A stretch of 64,000 nt of DNA from Gemmatimonadaceae bacterium (GTDB lineage Bacteria > Gemmatimonadota > Gemmatimonadetes > Gemmatimonadales > Gemmatimonadaceae): assembly GCA_036003045.1 (NCBI GenBank), contig DASYSS010000050.1, positions 1 to 64,000 of the forward strand, given 5' to 3'. Positions 57,286 through 64,000 of this stretch are shown one piece after another. Position 1 is the stretch's first letter. Every line of letters begins with the position of its first letter. A program made the translations under genes and the position numbers. The notes beneath the pieces were generated by a model. That model had not been told where the DNA came from, ran no database searches, and saw nothing but the letters and a program-made list of their open reading frames with translations.

Positions 57286-57688
57286 CTTCCTCGCGCTGCT
57301 TGCAGTTGATGCAGTAGCGTGCGTGTGGTAGTGCGTCGAGTCGATCGTACGCAATCTCGTTGCCGCACTGGTGGCACTTGCCGAAGTTGTCCGGATCACG
57401 ATAGAGGCGGCGAAGCGCCTCGTCGATATGCCACAGGAACCGGCCTTCTTGGCTCGCGAAAAGGAACGCCTTTTCGCGCTCCATCGCATCGGTACCTTGG
57501 TCCGCCATGTGGAACGAGTAGCTGCTCAGGTCGCCGTCCGCCGATTGCGGCGTGGCGCCGAACGCTTCGTCGGCGCGGCCCAATTCCTTGAGGACTCGCC
57601 TTCGCTCGTCGAGCAGACGCTTCTCGAAATGCTGAAGCATCTTCTTGCTCAGCCCCTTCACCTTCTTCGCGCTGTTCGCGGTTGCCAT
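57272..57688 (-). CDS. DksA/TraR-type zinc-finger protein
   Basis: A 138-residue protein expected to bind RNA polymerase through its secondary channel or to act as a general regulator. It has a long N-terminal coiled coil (LQHFEKRLLDERRRVLKEL) and a C-terminal four-Cys zinc finger (KCHQCGNEI ... RYCINCKQ). The coiled-coil tip lacks the obvious DxxDxA of Escherichia coli DksA, having instead TDAMEREKAFLF near the middle, so it may be of the YteA/TraR branch. It starts two bases before the ileS stop codon boundary, right after ileS. Confidence 0.88.
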   Translation of the reverse strand: MATANSAKKVKGLSKKMLQHFEKRLLDERRRVLKELGRADEAFGATPQSADGDLSSYSFHMADQGTDAMEREKAFLFASQEGRFLWHIDEALRRLYRDPDNFGKCHQCGNEIAYDRLDALPHARYCINCKQREEDAKK

Positions 57689-57690
57689 TG

Positions 57691-60600
57691 CTACGGTATC
57701 CTGGTAATGGCCACGAAGGCCGTCATTCCGTCGAGATCGACCGGCGTCATGCCCGCGTTGGCGTCGCCGGAGCTCGGCGAATCCACCAACACGATGTCGG
57801 TCGCCAGCGTTTCGTCCGCTATCCACGCGCGATGAGCGCGAACGACAGCGTGCACATCGCTTCCCCCACCAATGGCCAGCGTGATTCGGTCGCTGACCGC
57901 GAACGAAGCCTCCTTTCGCATGCGCTGTACCCGGCTAACCAGCTCGCGGGCGTATCCCTCGAGCTCCAGCTCCGGCGTCACCGCCGGATCGATCGCAGCG
58001 AAGAACCCGCCGTCCTCCTGAACCACGAGGTCGCCCGACGCCCGACGAATGATCGTCACATCGTCAAGCGTCAGGTTGTGCGACTGCCCCCCAACGCTAA
58101 TGACCAACGGCTCTCCGTGCTCGAACGCACGGAGCCGGTCGCTTGTAAGCAGGTTGGTCGCTTCCGCGGCCAACGGCGTGCTCTTGCCGAACCTCTTACC
58201 CAGCGCCTTGAAATTCGGTTTCGGATGGAGCGTCACGAGCTCGTCCGCGGAGGTCGCGAAATCTACTCGTTTGACGTTGAGCTCCGACGCCAGCAGTGGG
58301 ACGAGCGGGACGAGGGCCGATTCCGCGACGCCCGGCGCGACGCAGACCATCCGGGCTAGCGGGCGCCGGACCTTGATGCCGACCTCTTCCCTAGCCGCCC
58401 GCCCTAGGCGGGCGAGGTTCCGGACTGCTTCCATGGGCGCGTCCAGCTCAGTCGTCACCGCACCGCGCGGCGCAACGAACGGCGCCAGATGCACCGACTC
58501 GCCCGTCAGCTCACGATGGATCCAATCGCTCACGAACGGGGCGATGGGCGCCAACAGCCGGCATACCGAAACGAGGACCTCGTGCAGCGTGGCGAACGCG
58601 GCGCGATTCTCGTCGCCCTCGACGTCGTAGAATCGCGAGCGGCTCAGCCGTACATACCAGTTGGCGACGTCGTCGTCGACGAACTCGATGATCGCGCGCG
58701 ACGCGGCGGTCGCGTCGTACGCGGCGAGCGCGTCGTCGACGGTCCGCTCCAGGCGCGCAAGGCGGCTGATCATCCAGCGGTCGAGCGCCGGCCGCGCTTC
58801 GACCGGCGGATCCGCGTCGGATGGATTCCAGCCGAAGTTCGCGTACTGCGCGAAGATCCCGCTGTACACGTTCTTCAGCGTGCGCAGGAAGCGACCCGCC
58901 TGCTCGGCGAGAATCTTCTCGTCGAACTTGCGCTCCACCCACACGGCGCTCGACGCGACGAAGAACAAGCGCGCCGCGTCCGCCCCGTGGCGTGACATCA
59001 CGGCCATCGGGTCGACGACGTTGCCGACGCTCTTCGACATCTTCTTGCCTTCGGCGTCGAGCACCTGGTCGTTCACGACGACCGCGCGGTACGGCGAGGC
59101 GACGTTCGTGACCGCGTTGGCGCCGCCGGACGGGCCTGCGTTGTTCGGGAGCGCATCACCGAGGCCGGTTGCGACTGCGAGCAGCGAGTAGAACCAGCCG
59201 CGCGTTTGGTCGACGCCCTCGGCGATGAAGTCCGCGGGGAACTGGTCGGCGATCTTGTCGCGGTTCTCGAACGGATAGTGCCACTGGGCGAACGACATCG
59301 AGCCCGAGTCGAACCAGGTGTCGATGACCTCCGGCGCGCGGCGCATCGTGCCGCCGCATCCAGGTGACGCGCAGCACCATGTGTAGCGATCGACGTTCGG
59401 CTTGTGTGGGTCGAATTCGGCGGTGAGGTGCTCGCCGGATCGCGCGCTCAGATCGGCGAACGACCCGATGCACTCGACGTGCGACGGTTCACGCTCGCAG
59501 ATCCACACAGGGAGCGGCGTGCCCCAATAGCGGTCGCGGGAGATGGTCCAGTCGATGTTGTTCGACAGCCATTCGCCGAAGCGCCCTTCGCCCACGGCCG
59601 GCGGATGCCAGTCGACGCGCGCGTTGCGCGCCATCATCGCGTCGCGATACGCCGTCGTGCGCACGAACCACGACGTGCGCGCGTAGTAGATGAGCGGCGT
59701 GCCGCAGCGCCAGCAATGCGGATACTGGTGCGAGATGCGCCCCGACCTGAACAACACGCCGCGACGCTTCAGCTCTTCGATGATCAGATCGTCCGCGTCC
59801 TTCACGAACAAGCCGCCGACGAGCGGCATCGACGACGGGAATTCACCGCGCAGTCCGACCGGCTGGATGAACGCCAGATTGTTTCGCTTGCCCGCCGCGT
59901 AGTCGTCCGCGCCGAATGCCGGCGACATGTGCACGACGCCGCTGCCATCGTCGGCGGAAACGAAGTGTTCGCCTACTATGATCTCGTGCTCGCCTTCGGG
60001 CGGAAACTCGACCCAGTCGAGCGGCCGCTTGTAGCGGCGGCCCACGAGGTCCGCGCCCTTGATGCGCCGCACCGACTCCCAGCGATTCTCGTAGTCCTCG
60101 CCCAGCGCCGCGCGCACGCGCGACTCGCCAAGGATGAGCGTTCTCTTATCCTTGCCTTCTTCGCGCCGCACCAGCTCCACGTACTCGAGATCCGGGTGAA
60201 CGGCGAGCGCGGTATTCGAGACGAGCGTCCACGGCGTCGTCGTCCAGACGAGGATGCGACGGCCGACCGTTGGATGGAGCGTGGCGTCGCGCTCACTCGG
60301 TTCCTCGACGAGATCGAGCGCGACGTAGATGCTCGGGTCTTCGTCTTCGCGATAGCCGAGCGACAGCTCGTGGCTGGACAGCGCGGTGCCGCACCGCGAG
60401 CAGTACGGCAGAATCTTGTGCCCGCGATAGAGCAGATTCTTGTCAAACAGGGTCTTCAGAGCCCACCACACGCTCTCGACGTACTCGTTGTGATAGGTGA
60501 CGTACGGATGCTCGTAGTCGAGCCAGTAGGCCATGCGGGCACTCAGCTTCTCCCAATCGGAGCGGTACTTGAACACGCTCTCCCGGCAGAGGCGGTTGAA

Positions 60601-60966
60601 CTCGGCCACGCCGAGCGACTCGATCTGCTGCTTGCCGCTGATGCCGAGCTGCTTTTCGACCTCGATCTCGACCGGCAGTCCGTGCGTGTCCCACCCCGCC
60701 TTGCGCGCGACGCGATAGCCTTTCATCGCGCGATACCGGCAGAAGAGATCCTTGATCGTGCGCGAGAAAACGTGATGGATGCCCGGCCGGCCGTTGGCCG
60801 TCGGCGGCCCTTCGAAGAAGACGAAGTTCGGCGCGCCGTTGCGTGCCTCGAGCGCGCGCGTGAAAAGATCCTCGTCCTCCCAACGCGCGAGCAGCTCGCG
60901 CTCGACGTCGTCCGCCGGGCGGTCGGGTGGCAGTGGTTGGTATCGCGTCAGGCTCGGCGCGGTCAC
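57691..60966 (-). CDS. ileS: Isoleucyl-tRNA synthetase, type 2-like
   Basis: Class I synthetase charging tRNA-Ile. The 1091-residue protein has the HIGH-type motif in PPTANGRPGIHHVF, the GWDTHGLPVEIEVEKQLG segment, the editing domain (LVWTTTPWTLVSNTALAVHP), the WCSRC-like CSRCGTALSS site, and KKMSKSVGNVVDP. Total length and the HIGH neighbourhood match the eukaryote-like type 2 IleRS, which in known cases is less sensitive to mupirocin; that property is not shown here. The GTG start at 60966 overlaps the purine nucleoside phosphorylase stop (GTGA). Confidence 0.94.
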   Translation of the reverse strand: MTAPSLTRYQPLPPDRPADDVERELLARWEDEDLFTRALEARNGAPNFVFFEGPPTANGRPGIHHVFSRTIKDLFCRYRAMKGYRVARKAGWDTHGLPVEIEVEKQLGISGKQQIESLGVAEFNRLCRESVFKYRSDWEKLSARMAYWLDYEHPYVTYHNEYVESVWWALKTLFDKNLLYRGHKILPYCSRCGTALSSHELSLGYREDEDPSIYVALDLVEEPSERDATLHPTVGRRILVWTTTPWTLVSNTALAVHPDLEYVELVRREEGKDKRTLILGESRVRAALGEDYENRWESVRRIKGADLVGRRYKRPLDWVEFPPEGEHEIIVGEHFVSADDGSGVVHMSPAFGADDYAAGKRNNLAFIQPVGLRGEFPSSMPLVGGLFVKDADDLIIEELKRRGVLFRSGRISHQYPHCWRCGTPLIYYARTSWFVRTTAYRDAMMARNARVDWHPPAVGEGRFGEWLSNNIDWTISRDRYWGTPLPVWICEREPSHVECIGSFADLSARSGEHLTAEFDPHKPNVDRYTWCCASPGCGGTMRRAPEVIDTWFDSGSMSFAQWHYPFENRDKIADQFPADFIAEGVDQTRGWFYSLLAVATGLGDALPNNAGPSGGANAVTNVASPYRAVVVNDQVLDAEGKKMSKSVGNVVDPMAVMSRHGADAARLFFVASSAVWVERKFDEKILAEQAGRFLRTLKNVYSGIFAQYANFGWNPSDADPPVEARPALDRWMISRLARLERTVDDALAAYDATAASRAIIEFVDDDVANWYVRLSRSRFYDVEGDENRAAFATLHEVLVSVCRLLAPIAPFVSDWIHRELTGESVHLAPFVAPRGAVTTELDAPMEAVRNLARLGRAAREEVGIKVRRPLARMVCVAPGVAESALVPLVPLLASELNVKRVDFATSADELVTLHPKPNFKALGKRFGKSTPLAAEATNLLTSDRLRAFEHGEPLVISVGGQSHNLTLDDVTIIRRASGDLVVQEDGGFFAAIDPAVTPELELEGYARELVSRVQRMRKEASFAVSDRITLAIGGGSDVHAVVRAHRAWIADETLATDIVLVDSPSSGDANAGMTPVDLDGMTAFVAITRIP

Positions 60967-61832
60967 ATGCGCTCCAGGACGCGACGCACGAGCGTCGTCA
61001 GCGCCGGCTCGGCGCCGTTGGCGACGGCGATGATCTTCTCCACCGTCGCCGGCTCGAGCGCGTCCGGATCGCACATGTCGGTGATGATCGAAAGCCCGAG
61101 CACGCGCATGCCCGAGTGCACCGCGACGATCGTTTCCGGTACGGTCGACATTCCGACGACGTCGGCGCCGATCGCGCGCAGGAAACGATACTCCGCCCGC
61201 GTCTCGAGATTCGGCCCCACGACCGCCACGTAGACGCCTTCGCGCAGCGCGATCCCTTCGTCCGCCGCGACGCGGCGGGCGAGCGCCGAAAGCGCCGGGT
61301 CATACGGCGCCGACATGTCCGGGAACCGCGGACCGAGACGGTCGTCGTTCGGACCGACGAGAGGACTGTCGCCGAGCAAGTTCACGTGGTCAGTGATGAG
61401 CATCAGGTCGCCGGCGCTCCAGAGCGGATTCAATCCGCCGCACGCGTTCGACACGAACAGCGTGTCCGCGCCGAGTGCATGCAGCACGCGAACTGGAAAA
61501 GCGACCTGCTGCGAGGAATACCCTTCATATCGATGAAAGCGCCCCTGCATCGCGACCACGGTCCTGGCACCTAGCGTGCCGCACAGCAGACGCCCCGCGT
61601 GCGACTCGACCGTGGAGGCGGGAAAGCCGGGAATGTCTTCGTAGGGAATGGCCACCGGGCTCTCGATCTCCATCGCGAGACGGCCGAGCCCAGTCCCGAG
61701 GATGATCGCCGCGTCCGGGCGTGCCGAGAACCGCGCGCGAATGACGCGAGCCGCGTCTTCGGCAGCCTCTAATAGTTGAGCGCCCGGCGCCGCATGCGGC
61801 GCCGTCGGTACAACCGGAGCCGCGAGCGTCAT
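60963..61832 (-). CDS. punA: Purine nucleoside phosphorylase
   Basis: Phosphorolysis of purine nucleosides to base and ribose 1-phosphate. The 289-residue protein is of the trimeric PNP/MTAP class: IILGTGLGRLA (phosphate binding), VESHAGRL, MQGRFHRYEGYS, VSNACGGLNP, the Glu of GPNLETRAEYRF and MSTVPETIVA. The ATG overlaps the divIVA stop (61829-61832, ATGA). Together with deoB and cdd at the other end of the window it belongs to nucleoside salvage. Confidence 0.94.
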   Translation of the reverse strand: MTLAAPVVPTAPHAAPGAQLLEAAEDAARVIRARFSARPDAAIILGTGLGRLAMEIESPVAIPYEDIPGFPASTVESHAGRLLCGTLGARTVVAMQGRFHRYEGYSSQQVAFPVRVLHALGADTLFVSNACGGLNPLWSAGDLMLITDHVNLLGDSPLVGPNDDRLGPRFPDMSAPYDPALSALARRVAADEGIALREGVYVAVVGPNLETRAEYRFLRAIGADVVGMSTVPETIVAVHSGMRVLGLSIITDMCDPDALEPATVEKIIAVANGAEPALTTLVRRVLERM

Positions 61833-62362
61833 CCCTTGATCGGCGAAACGGCGCGAACCGGCGAAACGGGCATCCCGTCCCGGCGCAGGCCGTCGAGGTT
61901 CGTCTGCTCGGCGGCGGCGATCTCCGCGAGGTGGCGTTCGACCATCGAGCGCAGCTGCGCGAGATACGCGCGGCGCGAGTGCTCGAGGCCCGCGACGCCT
62001 TCCTGCATCCGGCGAATCTCGCCGCGCGCGTCCTCGATGATACGGTCCGCCTCGGCGCGGGCCTCTCGGATGATGAGCTGTCCCTCCTTGTCGGCCTGCT
62101 CGCGGATGTCGCCGCGGAGCTGCTGCGCCGAGACCAGTGCCTCGTTGATCGCTTTGTCGCGTTCGCGGAACGCGCGGAGCTGCTCGTGGAAGCCTTTTGC
62201 TTTGGCTTCGAGCTCCTGGTTGAGGCGCGACAAGCGTTCCAGCTCCTCGGCGACTTGGTCGCGGAACTGGTTGACTCGCTCGGGATCGTAGCCGCGGATC
62301 GCTTTGCCGAACTCGTAGCGGCGAACGTCGAGCGGTGTGAGGTGGAAGGTTTCGTCCATCAT
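61829..62362 (-). CDS. divIVA: DivIVA-like coiled-coil protein
   Basis: A 177-residue membrane-curvature and polarity protein. The N-terminal DivIVA domain reads FHLTPLDVRRYEFGKAIRGYDPERVNQFRDQV (key parts LTPLDVRRYEF and YDPERVNQF), followed by long coiled coils (LERLSRLNQELEAKAKGFHE; ADRIIEDARGEIRRMQ). In other bacteria DivIVA marks poles and septa and recruits partners; a polarity role here would fit the MglA block of the same strand, but that is a guess. Overlaps yggS and punA by four bases each. Confidence 0.9.
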   Translation of the reverse strand: MMDETFHLTPLDVRRYEFGKAIRGYDPERVNQFRDQVAEELERLSRLNQELEAKAKGFHEQLRAFRERDKAINEALVSAQQLRGDIREQADKEGQLIIREARAEADRIIEDARGEIRRMQEGVAGLEHSRRAYLAQLRSMVERHLAEIAAAEQTNLDGLRRDGMPVSPVRAVSPIKG

Positions 62363-63042
62363 ACAGGTCTGGCTCCGAAGAGAATCGTTCCCAATCGGAC
62401 GTGCGTCGCGCCCTCTTCGATGGCTACTTCGAAATCGTTGGACATGCCCATCGATAGCGCCGTCGCGTCGTGACCGGCCGCACGAAGCTCATCCCGCGCC
62501 GCGCGTGCACCAGCAAAGACGCGCCTGAGGGTCGCCTCGTCAGCGTCCAGCGGGGCCATCGTCATGATGCCCCGTATGCGGATCCCTTCGAGTTTCGACA
62601 GATGCTCCCCCTCGGCCGCGACGTCCCCAGGTCCGAACCCGCCCTTGGACTCCTCGGCGACGACGTTCACCTGGACGAGGGCATCGACCGGGCGACCGGA
62701 TTCCAGCCCCAGCGTGTTGACCGCATCGGCGAGGCGGGAACTATCGAGGGCGTGCAAGAGATCGAAGCGCGGCAGGTATTTCACCTTGTTGCGCTGAAGG
62801 TGTCCAATCAGATGCCAACGAACCGGCGCTGAAACGAGATCCATCTTCGGGAGGGCTTCCTGCACACGGTTCTCGCCCACGTCAGCGAGACCCGCTTCCC
62901 AAGCCGACTGAACGGCATCGGGGCCATGCGTCTTGGTTACTGCGACGATCGTAACCTGCTGACCGTGACCACCACGTCGCACTGCCGCTTCGATTCGGTC
63001 TCGGACTTCGCGAAGCCGGTCCGGGAGGTCAGGAAACGGCAT
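62359..63042 (-). CDS. yggS: PLP homeostasis protein, YggS family
   Basis: Pyridoxal-phosphate-binding protein controlling cofactor and amino-acid balance, with no known catalytic activity. The 227-residue barrel has the PLP lysine in IVAVTKTHGP, the ENRVQEALPK and WHLIGHLQRNKVKYL motifs, and SMGMSNDFEVAIEEGATHVRLG for phosphate binding. It overlaps divIVA by four bases (ATGA); a yggS-divIVA pair is common, often alongside division genes. Confidence 0.94.
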   Translation of the reverse strand: MPFPDLPDRLREVRDRIEAAVRRGGHGQQVTIVAVTKTHGPDAVQSAWEAGLADVGENRVQEALPKMDLVSAPVRWHLIGHLQRNKVKYLPRFDLLHALDSSRLADAVNTLGLESGRPVDALVQVNVVAEESKGGFGPGDVAAEGEHLSKLEGIRIRGIMTMAPLDADEATLRRVFAGARAARDELRAAGHDATALSMGMSNDFEVAIEEGATHVRLGTILFGARPV

Positions 63043-63053
63043 AACGTAGCAAG

Positions 63054-64000
63054 CTACCGGAGGTTACAGAGCGAATCAAGAGAAGCACTCGGCGGCGCGG
63101 CCGCCCCTTCGAGCAACCGGGAGGGGCAAGAGAACAAACGCAGAAAGTACTCGTGTATCGAGTCCGGGCCGCCGCGTGCAGGGCGCCCGAGCCGCCACTC
63201 GCCGATCGATCGCGCCACGCGTCGGAGCGCAACCGTGTCGAACGAGATGTCGGACGGGGCGTCCGAGACCTCGGCCGACTCCGGTTCGGCCAGCGCAACG
63301 AGGCCCACGACGCGCCATCGCCGAGCGATTGCCAGCCGTTCGCTCGACGAGAGTGTGTTGGCGGCTGCGATCGGGCGATTCTGCGCGACGGCGTCGGCCG
63401 CCAGCCGCGTCGCCGCCGTCGGGTCCGCCGCGTTGGTGGCCACACCCAGTCCGTAGCGACGACGCAGCTCCTCCATGTACCACGGGGCATTGAGAAGAGG
63501 GAGCGTCACCACGGTGACGTCGCGACGTTCACCCTCGACTTGCTGGGCGTACCAAAGCGGGTAGGTGTCGTTGTCACCTTCGACGAAGAGCACCGCCCGA
63601 CGAGGCAATGGCTCGAGTAATTGTCGCGCGGTTTCGCGCGGGAGGCTCGCCTCTGGCTCGACGCGGCGATTCACCACGCTCCAATTGAGAACGATGGGGA
63701 GCGCGCCGACCGCGACTCCGATCCACGGCCGCGATACGCGCTGCGCCAAAGCGACGGCGCCGACACCCGCCCAGATCCCCCACGCCCAGAATCCGAGCGT
63801 GAAGAAGTAGTCTCTGTCGCGCGCCTCGTGCGCGGCGTCGTCGGTGATGAAGGACCACGCGAACGTGCGCCCCGCGCGGAGATTCAAGTAGGCGATCACA
63901 CCGAGTGAGCCGCACAGAAAGAGCAGCAGCACCGCCGTCCACGTGCGACGGTCGCGCCGGCGATGCCAAACCGCTCCGGCAAATCCGAGCCCGGCGAAAA
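63054..64000 (-). CDS. DUF2723-type membrane protein, 5' end outside window
   Basis: The last roughly 315 residues of a larger membrane protein; the frame stays open to the window edge. It has two or three membrane helices near the visible N side (LLLFLCGSLGVIAYLNL; FTLGFWAWGIWAGVGAVAL) around the motif HEARDRDYFFTLGFWAWG, which is characteristic of the C-terminal region of DUF2723 (protein O-mannosyltransferase-like) proteins. The soluble part has VLFVEGDNDTYPLWYAQQVEG. These are likely membrane glycosyltransferases. Stop 12 bases before yggS. Confidence 0.75.
   Translation of the reverse strand, partial: FAGLGFAGAVWHRRRDRRTWTAVLLLFLCGSLGVIAYLNLRAGRTFAWSFITDDAAHEARDRDYFFTLGFWAWGIWAGVGAVALAQRVSRPWIGVAVGALPIVLNWSVVNRRVEPEASLPRETARQLLEPLPRRAVLFVEGDNDTYPLWYAQQVEGERRDVTVVTLPLLNAPWYMEELRRRYGLGVATNAADPTAATRLAADAVAQNRPIAAANTLSSSERLAIARRWRVVGLVALAEPESAEVSDAPSDISFDTVALRRVARSIGEWRLGRPARGGPDSIHEYFLRLFSCPSRLLEGAAAPPSASLDSLCNLR

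Noticed and set aside
1-64000. Prophage, transposon, CRISPR, integrase or genomic-island signals
   Set aside because: No transposase, integrase or repeat-spacer array was found, the single tRNA is not flanked by a partial tRNA repeat, and the gene content is chiefly core.

Overview
The window looks like chromosomal DNA from a GC-rich, Gram-negative-type bacterium with a meso-diaminopimelate cell wall. Signal peptides ending in Ala-Gln, several lipoproteins and a predicted outer-membrane protein point to a diderm. The mix of a DUF2723-type membrane protein, small TonB-style carboxypeptidase-regulatory proteins, an MglA/PATAN/roadblock chemosensory locus and a division cluster lacking mraZ, murB and ddl suggests the Gemmatimonadota, but this is inference from gene content and style, not from a marker gene comparison. 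Almost all genes lie on the minus strand; only 6131-8658 and 10162-12278 are plus. No phage, insertion sequence, CRISPR or rRNA is visible, and no gap exceeds 300 bases.

Layout, left to right. 1-6092 (minus): a partial response regulator/histidine kinase, an outer-membrane-type protein, a lipoprotein, then cdd, deoB and alr, most with touching or overlapping ends. 6131-8658 (plus): mazG and a secreted carboxypeptidase-regulatory protein. 8672-9997: asnS. 10162-12278 (plus): a HAMP histidine kinase coupled to a lipoprotein. 12283-34477 (minus): the division and cell-wall cluster, transcribed in the order rsmH, ftsL-like, ftsI, murE, murF, mraY, murD, ftsW, murG, murC, ftsQ, ftsA, ftsZ, then an M23 peptidase, a von Willebrand A membrane protein, ftsY and recG. 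34581-37842: a periplasmic TPR protein, tRNA-Val(TAC), a tiny membrane protein behind a near-consensus promoter, and an HExxH membrane peptidase.

37785-55182 (minus) is the most distinctive part: a chemosensory cluster with cheW, cheY, cheA, cheC, cheR, cheD, cheB and two further cheW genes. Inserted in its middle is a block of a giant TPR protein, two DUF4388/PATAN proteins, three roadblock/LC7-type proteins, an MglA small GTPase and a 640-residue protein with two complete DnaA-type AAA+ ATPase domains but no DnaA DNA-binding domain. There is no chemoreceptor gene and no flagellar or pilus gene in the window. I infer a polarity or motility control system in which the Che pathway, the GTPase and the DnaA-like ATPase act together; this is the strongest candidate for an undescribed system.

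55157-64000 (minus) is housekeeping: rluD, two tandem lspA genes, a DksA/TraR zinc-finger protein, a type-2-like ileS, a purine nucleoside phosphorylase, divIVA, yggS and a partial DUF2723 protein. About twenty gene junctions in the window share a four- or one-base stop/start overlap (ATGA, GTGA, TTGA or TGATG), and few starts have a visible Shine-Dalgarno sequence, so translational coupling appears to be the general rule here.
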